This document shows positions 7,779 to 16,425 of a stretch of DNA of 64,000 bases, piece after piece; the stretch's first letter is position 1, and every line of letters starts with the position of its first letter. Made by a program: the position numbers and the translations under genes. This DNA comes from Enemella dayhoffiae (lineage in GTDB: Bacteria; Actinomycetota; Actinomycetes; Propionibacteriales; Propionibacteriaceae). Where the stretch lies: the NCBI RefSeq assembly GCF_002250625.1, contig NZ_NMVQ01000046.1, positions 90,606 through 154,605 on the forward strand, written 5' to 3'. The notes under the pieces were generated by a model, which did no database searches, had not been told where the DNA came from, and was given only the letters and a program-made list of their open reading frames with translations.

Positions 7779-8939
7779 GTGACCAGTCCGACCAGCCAGT
7801 CCTCGGTCAGCACCCAGGACGCAGCCCGCCTGCTCGGGGACGCCATTCGTCAGGTGCAACGGATCATCGTCGGTCAGGAGCACATGGTCGAGCAGTTGAT
7901 GGTCGGACTGCTGGCCAAGGGGCACGTCCTGCTCGAGGGCGTCCCGGGTGTCGCCAAGACCCTGGCGGTGCGCTCCTTCGCGACCGTGGTCGGTGGCGAG
8001 TTCGCCCGGATCCAGTTCACCCCCGACCTGGTCCCCTCCGACATCGTCGGCACGCGGATCTATCTGGCCAGCCAGGAGAAGTTCGAGGTCGAGCTCGGGC
8101 CGGTGTTCGTCAACTTCGTGCTCGCCGACGAGATCAACCGCGCGCCGGCCAAGGTGCAGTCGGCGATGCTGGAGCTGATGGCCGAGAAGCAGGCGTCCAT
8201 CGCCGGCCACACCTACCCCGCGCCCAAGCCGTTCATCGTGATCGCCACCCAGAACCCGGTCGAGTCCGAGGGTGTCTATCCGCTGCCCGAGGCGCAGCGC
8301 GACCGGTTCCTGCTCAAGGTGGACGTGCCCTATCCGCGCGGCAACGAGGAGTTCGAGATCCTGCGCCGGATGAGCGTCGACCCGCCCGAGGCGCGTCCGG
8401 TGCTCGACCCGGAGCTGGTGCTGCAGCTGCAGCGCCAGGCCGCGGACGTGTTCGTGCACAACCTGGTCGCCGAATACATCGTGCGGCTGGTGCTGGCCAC
8501 GCGTACCCCCGCCGAGTTCAACATGCCCGACCTCACCTCGGTGATCCAGATCGGCTGCTCCCCGCGCGCCACCCTCGGCCTGGTCGCCGCCTCCCGGGCG
8601 CTGGCGCTGATCCACGGCCGCGACTACGTGCTGCCGACCGATGTGCAGGCCGTCGCCAAGGACGTGATGTCGCACCGGCTGGTGCTCGGGTTCGACGCCG
8701 TCGCCGACAACATCCAGCCCAGCCAGGTGATCGAGCGGATCCTGGCGATGGTCCCGCCGCCCACCCCGGTGTGGAACCAGCCGCAGGGTCAGCAGGGCCC
8801 GCAGGCTCACCAGGGCCAGGACCAGGCCCACCCGGGTCAGGGACAGCAGGGACATCAGGGCCACCAGGGGCAGAACGGCCACGCCAGTGCGGGACAGCCC
8901 GGTCCCGGCCAGGGCCAACCCGATTTCAACCAGCACTGA
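7779..8939 (+). CDS. moxR: MoxR-type AAA+ ATPase
   Basis: A 386-residue AAA_3 ATPase that acts as a chaperone for complexes containing VWA proteins. Walker A G-V-P-G-V-A-K-T is at about residues 53-60, Walker B V-L-A-D-E-I-N-R near 113, and the sensor/lid region around 240-320 is intact. Residues after about 325 form a Gln/Gly/His/Pro-rich tail with repeated G-Q-Q-G and H-Q-G units, not part of the family core. The GTG at 7779 is supported by AGGAG about 7 nt upstream. It is the first gene of a moxR-DUF58-VWA-VWA operon; in other bacteria such operons serve metalloprotein maturation or envelope stress (established for the family, target unknown here). Confidence 0.93.
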   Translation: MTSPTSQSSVSTQDAARLLGDAIRQVQRIIVGQEHMVEQLMVGLLAKGHVLLEGVPGVAKTLAVRSFATVVGGEFARIQFTPDLVPSDIVGTRIYLASQEKFEVELGPVFVNFVLADEINRAPAKVQSAMLELMAEKQASIAGHTYPAPKPFIVIATQNPVESEGVYPLPEAQRDRFLLKVDVPYPRGNEEFEILRRMSVDPPEARPVLDPELVLQLQRQAADVFVHNLVAEYIVRLVLATRTPAEFNMPDLTSVIQIGCSPRATLGLVAASRALALIHGRDYVLPTDVQAVAKDVMSHRLVLGFDAVADNIQPSQVIERILAMVPPPTPVWNQPQGQQGPQAHQGQDQAHPGQGQQGHQGHQGQNGHASAGQPGPGQGQPDFNQH

Positions 8940-8957
8940 GCCGCCAGGGGACCCGAC

Positions 8958-9998
8958 GTGAGCCAGCACCCGATCGACTTCAGCGCACCGGCGGCCGCCG
9001 CCTCGGTGCTCGGGGTGCCGACCCGGGCCACCGTCCCGCTGCACAAGCTGGCGCCCGAGGCGGCGCTGCGTCGCCTCGAGCTGGCGATCGTACGCCGACT
9101 CGAAGGTTTCCTGCACGGAGACCACCTGGGGCTGCTGCCGGGGCCGGGTTCGGACACCAACGACGCCCGCGAATACGTGCCGGGTCAGGACGACGTCCGC
9201 AAGATGGACTGGGCCGTCACCGCCCGCACCACGGTCCCGCACGTGCGGGACACGATGGCCGACCGGGAGCTCGAGGTGTGGGCGCTGCTGGATGTCACCC
9301 CATCGATGAACTGGGGGACCGCCGGCATCACCAAGCGTGACCTGGGGATCGCGGCCATCGCCACCATCGGCTTCCTGAGCCAGAAGATGGGCGACCGGTT
9401 CGGTGGGCTGATCATGCGACCGGACAAGATCCGCCGATTGCCGGCCAGCTCCGGGCGTACCGCGCTCTATGGGCTGCTCGGCAAGATGCTGGACGAGCCG
9501 ATCGTCGACGACCACGCCACCGGGCCCTACGACCTGCCCGAGGGGATCGAGCAGCTCGCCCGCAGCCAACGGAGGCGGGGTCTGCGGGTGGTCGTCTCGG
9601 ACTTCCTGACCCCCGGTGATCATGAGCTCGACCCGAACATCGAGCCACCCTGGGAGCGGCCGCTGCGGCGGCTCTCGGTGCGCAACCAGGTGCTCTGCAT
9701 CGAGGTCGTGGACCGCTTCGAGCTGCAGTTCCCCAACGTCGGTGAGATCCTGATCCGCGATCCCGAGACCGACTTTGAACGCTACGTGAATACTGGGGAT
9801 GCGGCCGCCCGACAGCGGATGGACGCCGCCAGCGCTGCCCAGCGCGAGCGGGTCCGGATCGCCCTGCGCCGTGCGGGGGTGGGTCACATCCAGCTCCGCA
9901 CCGACCGGGACTGGGTGGCCGACATCGCGCGGTTCGTGCTGGCGTACCGACGCGTGGCCAGCATGCTGCACGCACCACCGCAGGGGGTGAGTCGATGA
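8958..9998 (+). CDS. DUF58 domain protein of the moxR operon
   Basis: A 346-residue cytoplasmic protein with the DUF58 core at about residues 65-150 (the Y-V-P-G-Q-D-D-V-R-K-M-D-W segment is the family signature) followed by a von Willebrand-like fold with D-V-T-P-S-M, a MIDAS-like motif. DUF58 proteins are constant partners of MoxR ATPases and are thought to bridge the ATPase to membrane VWA proteins. It starts with GTG 18 bp after moxR and its end overlaps the next gene by 4 bp (ATGA), so the operon is tightly coupled. No transmembrane helix is apparent. Confidence 0.9.
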   Translation: MSQHPIDFSAPAAAASVLGVPTRATVPLHKLAPEAALRRLELAIVRRLEGFLHGDHLGLLPGPGSDTNDAREYVPGQDDVRKMDWAVTARTTVPHVRDTMADRELEVWALLDVTPSMNWGTAGITKRDLGIAAIATIGFLSQKMGDRFGGLIMRPDKIRRLPASSGRTALYGLLGKMLDEPIVDDHATGPYDLPEGIEQLARSQRRRGLRVVVSDFLTPGDHELDPNIEPPWERPLRRLSVRNQVLCIEVVDRFELQFPNVGEILIRDPETDFERYVNTGDAAARQRMDAASAAQRERVRIALRRAGVGHIQLRTDRDWVADIARFVLAYRRVASMLHAPPQGVSR

Positions 9999-10972
9999 GT
10001 CCGCTCGAGGGGTGGCTGCCGGACTTCTCCGCGCCAACCCGCCTGCTCTGGCTGCTTGCGATCCCGCTGCTGGTGGCGGCGTACGTGTGGGCGTCGCGCC
10101 GCAGGAACCGGCGCGGCATGCGGTTCACCAACACCTCGATGCTCGGTGCGGTCGTCCCCAAGCAGTCCCAGTGGCGTCGTCACCTGGCGGTCGCGCTCTC
10201 GCTGCTGTCGCTGGTCAGCCTGGCCGGGGCCTGGGCGAAGCCAGTGGATCAGGTGGACGTCCCGCGCGAGCGCGCCACCATCGTGCTGATCATCGACGTC
10301 TCCCAGTCGATGGCCGCCAACGACGTCAAACCCGACCGGCTCACCGTGGCCAAGAACGGAGCCAAGGACTTCGCGCGCAGCCTGCCGGAGAAGTACAACG
10401 TGTCGCTGGTCGCGATGTCGGGAAACCCGGCGCTGGTGATCCCGCCGACCCTGGACCGCAACGCGCTGATCCGCGGTATCGACTCGCTGCAGCTGCGTGA
10501 CTCCACGGCGGTGGGGGAGTCGATCGTGGTCGGGCTGCGGGCGCTGGACCAGGCACCCAAGGACAAGTCCGGTGACGACAAGCCCGCGCCGGGCGCGCTG
10601 GTGATGCTCTCCGATGGCACCAACACCGTCGGTCGGCCCGCCGAACAGGGGGCGCAGGAGGCGGTGAAGGCCAAGACGAAGGTCTACACCATCGGCTATG
10701 GCACCGAGAACGGCTACGTCGAGCTGGACGGCAAGCGGGAGCACGTGCCCGTCGATCAGGCGCTGATGCAGCGGGTCGCCGAGATGACCGGTGGCTCCTA
10801 TTTCAAGGCCGCCAGCCCCGATCAACTCAAGAAGGTGTACGAGAACATCGGCTCCTCGGTCGGCTATGAGAAGGCCGAACGGGAGACCACCGCTGCCTGG
10901 GCCGGCTGGGGCCTCGGCTTCGCCGTGCTGGCAGCGCTTGCCGCAATCTCCTTGGCTGCGAGGTGGCCATGA
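9995..10972 (+). CDS. Membrane-anchored VWA domain protein 1 (BatA-like)
   Basis: A 325-residue protein with N-terminal membrane segments at about residues 12-28 and 58-78, a von Willebrand factor A domain from about 85 to 280, and a C-terminal helix near 300-320. The MIDAS metal site is complete: D-V-S-Q-S near 103, the Thr in R-D-S-T-A-V near 170 and the acidic L-S-D-G-T near 207. This layout matches the BatA/BatB proteins of Bacteroides and the actinobacterial MoxR operons. It is a close paralogue of the next gene, with the same topology, which implies duplication and a hetero-oligomer (inference). Confidence 0.9.
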   Translation: MSPLEGWLPDFSAPTRLLWLLAIPLLVAAYVWASRRRNRRGMRFTNTSMLGAVVPKQSQWRRHLAVALSLLSLVSLAGAWAKPVDQVDVPRERATIVLIIDVSQSMAANDVKPDRLTVAKNGAKDFARSLPEKYNVSLVAMSGNPALVIPPTLDRNALIRGIDSLQLRDSTAVGESIVVGLRALDQAPKDKSGDDKPAPGALVMLSDGTNTVGRPAEQGAQEAVKAKTKVYTIGYGTENGYVELDGKREHVPVDQALMQRVAEMTGGSYFKAASPDQLKKVYENIGSSVGYEKAERETTAAWAGWGLGFAVLAALAAISLAARWP

Positions 10973-11940
10973 CCGATCTGCTGATGCTCCCGCTGGAACT
11001 GCCCAGCTTTGCCCACGCCGGGCGGCTCTGGGCCCTGATCGCGGTGCCGGCGCTCGCCGGCCTCTATCTGCTGCTGCTGTGGTATCGCCGCGATCGGGGA
11101 CCGCAGACGCTGGCGATCAACGTCGACCGGAAGTGGGTGCGGCACCTCGCCGTGGTGCTGGCGATCCTCAGCCTGGGTCTGCTCACGGTCGCCTGGGCCA
11201 CCCCCCGCCAGACCGTCGACGTGCCGCGGGAGCGCGCCACGGTGGTGGTCGCCCTGGACGTGTCGCTGTCGATGGAGGCCGCGGACGTGCCGCCCAATCG
11301 GCTGGCGGCGGCCAAGGTGTCGGCGAAGGAGTTCGTGAACTCCCTGCCGGTGGGCTTCAACGTGGCGGTGGTCGAGTTCGCCGGGAACGCCTCGATCGTG
11401 GTGCCGCCGACCACCGACCGGGGCGTGGTGAACGCCGGCATCGACAACCTGCAGCTGCGGGAGTCCACCGCCATCGGTGAGGGCATCTACACCGCGCTGG
11501 ACGCCCTGCTGATGGCCCCGCCCGACCCGAAGGACCCGAACGCCAAGGTGCCGGCGACGATGGTGGTGCTCTCCGACGGCGAGTCGCAGCGTGGCCGGAG
11601 CCCGTTCGCGGCGGCCGCCGAGGCGAAGAAGCGCGGCGTACCGGTCAACACGATCGCCTTCGGCACCCCGAACGGCTACATCATCGACAAGCGCACCGGC
11701 CGCAAGGAGGGGGTCGCGGTGAACAAGGAGCAGCTCGCCGAGATCGCCGCCGAGGGCGGCGGCAAGGGCTACTACGCCCCCACGGTGGAGAAACTCCGCG
11801 AGGTGTACGCCGACATCCGCCGCTCCGCCGGCACCGAGAAGGCGTACCTGGAAGTCACCTCCCGCTATGTCGGTGGCGGCCTCGTCCTCGGCCTGCTCGC
11901 CAGCCTCGGCATCGTCTCCCTCGGCGCCCGCTGGCCGTAA
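10969..11940 (+). CDS. Membrane-anchored VWA domain protein 2 (BatA-like)
   Basis: A 323-residue paralogue of the preceding protein: membrane segments near the N-terminus, a VWA domain with complete MIDAS (D-V-S-L-S, the Thr of R-E-S-T-A-I, and L-S-D-G-E) and a C-terminal helix ending in R-W-P. The ATG at 10969 is preferred over the GTG two codons upstream because it forms the ATGA overlap with the previous stop. It is the last gene of the moxR operon. Its stop region overlaps the -10 box of the next, leaderless gene. Confidence 0.9.
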   Translation: MTDLLMLPLELPSFAHAGRLWALIAVPALAGLYLLLLWYRRDRGPQTLAINVDRKWVRHLAVVLAILSLGLLTVAWATPRQTVDVPRERATVVVALDVSLSMEAADVPPNRLAAAKVSAKEFVNSLPVGFNVAVVEFAGNASIVVPPTTDRGVVNAGIDNLQLRESTAIGEGIYTALDALLMAPPDPKDPNAKVPATMVVLSDGESQRGRSPFAAAAEAKKRGVPVNTIAFGTPNGYIIDKRTGRKEGVAVNKEQLAEIAAEGGGKGYYAPTVEKLREVYADIRRSAGTEKAYLEVTSRYVGGGLVLGLLASLGIVSLGARWP

Positions 11941-11953
11941 TAGGTTTGGGGGC
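11941..11953 (+). promoter_or_regulatory. Leaderless -10 element for the YggS gene
   Basis: TAGGTT (11941-11946) directly follows the TAA stop of the upstream gene and is followed by 7 nt and the ATG at 11954. There is no ribosome-binding site. This is the TANNNT-plus-6/7-nt layout seen at many starts in this window. Confidence 0.5.
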
Positions 11954-12667
11954 ATGAGCATCGCCAGCAATCTCGCCGCCATTCACGAACGAATCGAGCG
12001 GGCGTGCGAGGGGGCCGGGCGGGATCCGGGGGAGGTGCGCCTGCTGCCGGTGTCGAAGACCAAGCCGCCGGAGGCGCTGCTGGAGGCGTACGCCGCAGGG
12101 GAGCGGATCTTCGGGGAGAACAAGGTCCAGGAGGCCCAGGCGAAGGCCGAGGAGCTCGCCGACACCGACATCCGCTGGGCGGTGATCGGGCACCTGCAGA
12201 CCAACAAGGCGAAGAATCTGGCCCGCTTCGCGCACGAGTTCCACGCCCTCGACTCGCTCAAGGTGGCCACCGAACTGGAGAAGCGGCTGCAGGCCGAGGG
12301 CCGCGGGCTCGACGTGTTCATCCAGGTGAACTCCTCCGCCGAGCCGCAGAAGTTCGGCCTGGCGCCCGAGGACGTGGCCACCTTCGCCGCCGAGCTGCGC
12401 TCCTTCGACGCACTGAACGTCCGCGGGCTGATGACGCTGGCCGTGTTCTCCACCGACCCCGACGAAGTACGCCCCTGCTTCGAGCGGATGCAGCAGCTGC
12501 AACGGCAACTGCGCGACGACGACCGGGCCGCCGGGTCGTATGACGAGCTGTCGATGGGGATGAGCGGGGACTTCGAGCTGGCGATCGCCTACGGGGCGAC
12601 CACGGTCCGCGTCGGTCAGGCCATCTTCGGCGCTCGGCTCGACCCCAACCAGTACTGGCCGGGGTGA
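11954..12667 (+). CDS. YggS/PROSC family PLP homeostasis protein
   Basis: A 237-residue alanine-racemase-fold protein without racemase activity that binds pyridoxal 5'-phosphate and buffers its level in the cytoplasm. The PLP lysine is in L-L-P-V-S-K-T-K-P near residue 30-38; further family marks are F-G-E-N-K-V-Q-E, I-G-H-L-Q-T-N-K, and the C-terminal S-M-G-M-S-G-D-F-E. Length is typical. The upstream in-frame extension is rejected because it lies inside the VWA gene; the ATG at 11954 follows a -10 box by 7 nt. In many actinobacteria this family sits in division clusters, but here it follows the moxR operon and has its own promoter. Confidence 0.93.
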   Translation: MSIASNLAAIHERIERACEGAGRDPGEVRLLPVSKTKPPEALLEAYAAGERIFGENKVQEAQAKAEELADTDIRWAVIGHLQTNKAKNLARFAHEFHALDSLKVATELEKRLQAEGRGLDVFIQVNSSAEPQKFGLAPEDVATFAAELRSFDALNVRGLMTLAVFSTDPDEVRPCFERMQQLQRQLRDDDRAAGSYDELSMGMSGDFELAIAYGATTVRVGQAIFGARLDPNQYWPG

Positions 12668-12805
12668 CCCTGCAACGCTCCTCGCTCACGGAACGTCAGG
12701 TGACCGCTGGTGCAGAAGTGACTTGTGATGCACAATGGGGCTCATCGTTCGACCCATCGTTTGAGGATGTCGGGGAAGGCAAACCTCAGAGCCTTGGGAG
12801 GAACG

Positions 12806-13306
12806 ATGAGCACGACGACCCGTGGAGTTCTCTACATCCACTCCTCGCCGTCCGCGCTGTGCCCGCACATCGAGTGGGCGGCCGGCGGCATACTCGGCAT
12901 GCCTGCCTCCCTGGACTGGACCCCGCAGCCCGCCGAGCGGGCCGCCTATCGCGCCGAATATTCCTGGACCGGCCCCGCGGGCACCGCGGCCCGGCTGGCC
13001 AGCGCCCTCAAGGGCTGGCAGCGGATCCGCTTCGAGGTCACCGAGGAGGCCTCGCGGCACGGTGAGGGCTGCCGCTACAGCTACACCCCGAGCTTGGGCG
13101 TCTTCCACGCCGCGACCGGCCAGCACGGAGACATCCTGGTGCCCGAGGATCGGCTCAAGGCCGCCGTCGTCGCCGAGGCGCTCGGCGGCAAGTCGCTGCA
13201 CGACGCCGTCGACGAACTGCTCGGCCGGCCGTGGGACGACGAGCTCGAGCCGTTCCGGTACGCCGGGGAGGGTGCCCCGGTGCGCTGGCTGCACAAGGTC
13301 GTCTGA
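12806..13306 (+). CDS. DUF3145 family protein
   Basis: A 166-residue soluble protein of the actinobacterial DUF3145 family, marked by G-V-L-Y-I-H-S-S-P near residue 7, the P-H-I-E-W-A segment, and Y-S-Y-T-P-S-L-G near 93. Function is unknown. The ATG is supported by GGGAGG 6 nt upstream; a longer frame extending upstream is rejected for lack of a start signal. It is convergent with accD, 19 bp away. The 138 bp upstream contain no clear gene and no clear sigma-A promoter. Confidence 0.9.
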   Translation: MSTTTRGVLYIHSSPSALCPHIEWAAGGILGMPASLDWTPQPAERAAYRAEYSWTGPAGTAARLASALKGWQRIRFEVTEEASRHGEGCRYSYTPSLGVFHAATGQHGDILVPEDRLKAAVVAEALGGKSLHDAVDELLGRPWDDELEPFRYAGEGAPVRWLHKVV

Positions 13307-13325
13307 GGCGGCCGAGCGCTCCGGC

Positions 13326-14774
13326 TCACAACGGGATGTTGGTGTGCGCCCCGCGCTCGCCGTGATCGGCCTCCCGCAGCGCCGCCGCCAGGGCCGAGCG
13401 GGTGGCCTGGGGGGTGACGATCTCGTCCACCACCCCAATCTCCACGGCCCTGTCCACACCGCCGGCGATCCGCTCGTGCTCGGCGGCGAGCTCGGCCTCG
13501 ACCTGCGGGCGCAGATCGTCGGCGACCGCGGCCAGCTTGCGCCGGTGCAGGATCCGCACCGCCGCGACCGGGCCCATCACCGCGACCTCGGCGCCGGGCC
13601 AGGCGAACACCTTGGTGGCGCCGAGCGAGCGTGAGTTCATCGCGATGTATGCCCCGCCGTAGGCCTTGCGGGTGACCAGGGTGACCCGCGGGACCACCGA
13701 TTCGGCGAACGCGTGCAGCAGCTTGGCGCCGCGGCGTACCACGCCGTCCCACTCCTGGCCGACACCCGGCAGATAGCCGGGCACGTCCACCAGCACGACC
13801 ATCGGTACGCCGAAGGTGTCGCACATCCGCACGAACCGGGCCGCCTTCTCCGCCGACAGCGAATCCAGGCAACCGCCCAGGCGCAGCGGGTTGTTGGCGA
13901 TCACGCCGACGGTACGCCCACCCAGCCGCCCGAGCGCGACGGTCACGTTCGGGGCCCAGCGCGCGTGCAGCTCGACCACCGAAAAGTCATCCAGCAGGTC
14001 GTTGATCAGCGGGTGCACGTCATAGGCGCGCTTGGCGGAGGTGGGGAGGTTCTCGGCCAGGTCGTCATCTTCGACCGAGTCGCGGATCTGCCCCTGATTC
14101 GCCAGCAGCGACACCAGTCGCTGACCTTCGGTGAGCGCGTGCGCCTCGTCGTTGGCGACCACGTGCACCACACCGGAGCGACGCCCGTGGGTGTCCGGTC
14201 CGCCGAGCCGCAGCATGTCCACGTCCTCGCCGGTCACCGAGCGCACCACGTCCGGCCCGGTGACGAAGATGCGCCCCTCCGGGGCCAGGATCACGATGTC
14301 GGTCAGCGCCGGGCCATAGGCCGCACCACCGGCGGCAAACCCAAGCACGATGGAGATCTGCGGGATCTTTCCCGACGCCTTGGTCATCGCGTTGAAGATC
14401 CGCCCGACGGCGTGCAGCGACAGCACACCCTCGGCCAGCCGGGCGCCGCCGGAGTGCCAGATGCCCAGGATCGGCACCCGGTCGGCCATTGCCCGCTCAT
14501 AGGCCCGCACGACCACGTCGCAGCCGTCGACGCCCATCGCCCCGCCCATCACGGTGGCGTCGGAGCAGAACGCGACGACGCGGTTGCCGTCGATGGTGCC
14601 GGTGGCGGCCAGCATGCCCGAGTCGTCGTCGGGGGTGATCAGTTCGACCGACCCCTCGTCCAACAGGGCGGCGAGGCGGTGGTTCGGGTTGCGCGGATCC
14701 TGTTCGCGGGGGAGCTTCTGCTTCTTCGCCGGAGCGGCCGGCTGGGCCTGGGCCTGATCGGTGGTCACACTCAC
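13326..14774 (-). CDS. accD: Acyl-CoA carboxylase carboxyltransferase beta subunit (AccD6-like)
   Basis: A 482-residue carboxyltransferase that moves the carboxyl group from biotin to acetyl-CoA (or propionyl-CoA), giving the malonyl-CoA used by the neighbouring FabD. Two crotonase-like halves are present; the oxyanion-hole Gly-Gly pairs lie in G-G-A-R-L and G-G-A-A-Y-G (N-half) and in the R-K-A-Y-G-G-A-Y segment (C-half). GTG at 14774 is chosen because it overlaps the fabF stop as GTGA and the open frame upstream lies inside fabF. In mycobacteria accD6 also closes the FAS-II operon. The biotin-carrying alpha subunit is not in this window. Acetyl- versus propionyl-CoA preference cannot be settled by eye. 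Confidence 0.9.
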   Translation of the reverse strand: MSVTTDQAQAQPAAPAKKQKLPREQDPRNPNHRLAALLDEGSVELITPDDDSGMLAATGTIDGNRVVAFCSDATVMGGAMGVDGCDVVVRAYERAMADRVPILGIWHSGGARLAEGVLSLHAVGRIFNAMTKASGKIPQISIVLGFAAGGAAYGPALTDIVILAPEGRIFVTGPDVVRSVTGEDVDMLRLGGPDTHGRRSGVVHVVANDEAHALTEGQRLVSLLANQGQIRDSVEDDDLAENLPTSAKRAYDVHPLINDLLDDFSVVELHARWAPNVTVALGRLGGRTVGVIANNPLRLGGCLDSLSAEKAARFVRMCDTFGVPMVVLVDVPGYLPGVGQEWDGVVRRGAKLLHAFAESVVPRVTLVTRKAYGGAYIAMNSRSLGATKVFAWPGAEVAVMGPVAAVRILHRRKLAAVADDLRPQVEAELAAEHERIAGGVDRAVEIGVVDEIVTPQATRSALAAALREADHGERGAHTNIPL

Positions 14775-16030
14775 GCTCCAGTCACGTTGGCGTTGGTGAA
14801 GGCGATGGCGACGTTGGGGCCGCCGAAGCCGAACGAGTTGTTCAGCGCCGCCAGATCTCCCTCGGGCAGCGATCGGGCCGTGTTGGCGGCGATGTCGATG
14901 CCGAGGTCGGGCTCGGGGTTCTCCAGGTTGATCGTCGGCGGGACCTGGCGGTGCCGCAGCGCCAGCACGGTGGCCAGCGACTCCAGCGCGCCGGCGGCGC
15001 CGAGCAGGTGCCCGGTCATCGACTTGGTGCCGGTCACGATGGCGTGGTTGTTCTCGCCCAGCGCCTTGCGGATGGACCCGGCCTCGGTGATGTCCCCCTG
15101 CGGGGTGGAGGTGGCGTGCGCGTTGACGTGCGCGATGTCGCCGGCGCTCAACTGCGCATCGGCCAGCGCCCGAGCCATCGCCGACGCCTGTCCGGTGCCG
15201 GTCGGGTCGGGCTGCACGATGTCGTGCGAATCGGCCGAGATCCCTGCCCCGGCGAGGGTTCCGTAGATCTTGGCGCCGCGGGCGGTGGCGTGCTCGAGGG
15301 TCTCCAGCACCAGCACCACCGCGCCCTCGCCGAGCACGAACCCGTCGCGGTCGACATCCCACGGTCGGGAGGCGCGCTCGGGTTCGTCATTGCGTCGCGA
15401 CAGCGCCTGCATCTGTCCGAAGGCGGCGATCGGCAGCGGGTGCACCACACCCTCGGTGCCGCCGACCACGCACACGTCGGCGCGGCCGTCGCGGACGATG
15501 GTCAGACCCTGGGCCAGGGCCTCGTTGGAGGAGGCGCAGGCGGACACGGGAGTGTGCACGCCGGCCTTGGCGCCGATCCGCAGTCCGATCTGCGAGGCGG
15601 GCGCATTCGCCATCAGCATGGGAATCGTGAACGGGGAGACCCGGCGGACGCCACGCTCCTTCATCACGTCCCAGTTCTCCAGCAGGGAGTGCAGGCCGCC
15701 GATGCCGGTGCCGATCGACACGGCCAGGCGCTCGCGGTCGAGGTCGTTCTCCTCGCCCAGGCCGAAACCGGCGTCGGCCCACGCCTCCAGGCCGGCCACG
15801 ACGGCCAGCTGGCTGGCTCGGTCCATTCGGCGCGCCTCGTGGCGGGGGACCACCTCGGTCGGCTCGGTGACGACCCTCGCCGCAAACCGGGTGGGGAGCT
15901 GTTCGGCCCAGTCCTCGGTCAACGCGTGTACGCCGGACCGGCCCTCCAGCAGTCCCTGCCAGGTGCTGGCGACGTCTCCGCCCAGCGGAGTGGTGGCGCC
16001 CAGCCCGGTGATCACAACAGTGCGGCTCAT
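14771..16030 (-). CDS. fabF: Beta-ketoacyl-ACP synthase II
   Basis: A 419-residue condensing enzyme that extends acyl-ACP with malonyl-ACP in FAS-II elongation. The catalytic triad is complete: Cys165 in V-S-A-C-A-S-S, His305 in N-A-H-A-T-S-T, and His341 in S-M-T-G-H-L-L-G. The glycine-rich C-terminal F-G-F-G-G-P-N loop is intact. It follows acpP after an 82-bp spacer that holds a strong hairpin, and overlaps accD by 4 bp. Length and motifs are standard for FabF. Confidence 0.95.
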   Translation of the reverse strand: MSRTVVITGLGATTPLGGDVASTWQGLLEGRSGVHALTEDWAEQLPTRFAARVVTEPTEVVPRHEARRMDRASQLAVVAGLEAWADAGFGLGEENDLDRERLAVSIGTGIGGLHSLLENWDVMKERGVRRVSPFTIPMLMANAPASQIGLRIGAKAGVHTPVSACASSNEALAQGLTIVRDGRADVCVVGGTEGVVHPLPIAAFGQMQALSRRNDEPERASRPWDVDRDGFVLGEGAVVLVLETLEHATARGAKIYGTLAGAGISADSHDIVQPDPTGTGQASAMARALADAQLSAGDIAHVNAHATSTPQGDITEAGSIRKALGENNHAIVTGTKSMTGHLLGAAGALESLATVLALRHRQVPPTINLENPEPDLGIDIAANTARSLPEGDLAALNNSFGFGGPNVAIAFTNANVTGA

Positions 16031-16061
16031 GTCAGCTCTCGTTCGGTTGAGTGGTGCGTTC

Positions 16062-16103
16062 GGCGGGATCCCCGCTCACACGAGGATTCACGGGGATCCC
16101 GCC
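16062..16103 (-). terminator. Intercistronic hairpin between acpP and fabF
   Basis: GGCGGGATCCCCG (16062-16074) and CGGGGATCCCGCC (16091-16103) form a perfect 13-bp stem with a 16-nt loop, beginning 9 nt after the acpP stop. No T-run follows on the minus strand, so it is more likely an attenuator or a 3' stabiliser of acpP mRNA than a full terminator. Confidence 0.55.
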
Positions 16104-16112
16104 GGCCAGGAA

Positions 16113-16358
16113 TCAGGACTGGGCGCGCTCGATGTAGGCGACGGCGTCACCGACGGTCTTGAGGTTCTTGGCCTCCTCGTCGGGGATCGAGACGCCGAAC
16201 TTGTCCTCGGCGGCGTAGATGATCTCGCTCATCGCCAGGGAGTCGGCATCCAGGTCGTCGATGAACGACTTGTCCATCTGCACGTCCTCGACCGGCACGT
16301 TGCACACCTCGTGCACGATCTCGGCGAGCTGGCTGCGAATCTCTTCGGTGGTGGCCAT
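16113..16358 (-). CDS. acpP: Acyl carrier protein
   Basis: An 81-residue acidic four-helix carrier of growing acyl chains. The phosphopantetheine site is Ser40 in D-L-D-A-D-S-L-A-M. The ATG at 16358 is chosen over the longer open frame because it gives the usual ACP length and has GGAG upstream. It is the fourth gene of the fas cluster between fabH and fabF, the usual actinobacterial order. Confidence 0.96.
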   Translation of the reverse strand: MATTEEIRSQLAEIVHEVCNVPVEDVQMDKSFIDDLDADSLAMSEIIYAAEDKFGVSIPDEEAKNLKTVGDAVAYIERAQS

Positions 16359-16425
16359 CTTGGGCTTCTCCTTCTTGTTTCCTGGGTTCCAGGTCTTGGT
16401 GGTCGGGTTGGAAATCTGGGGACGG

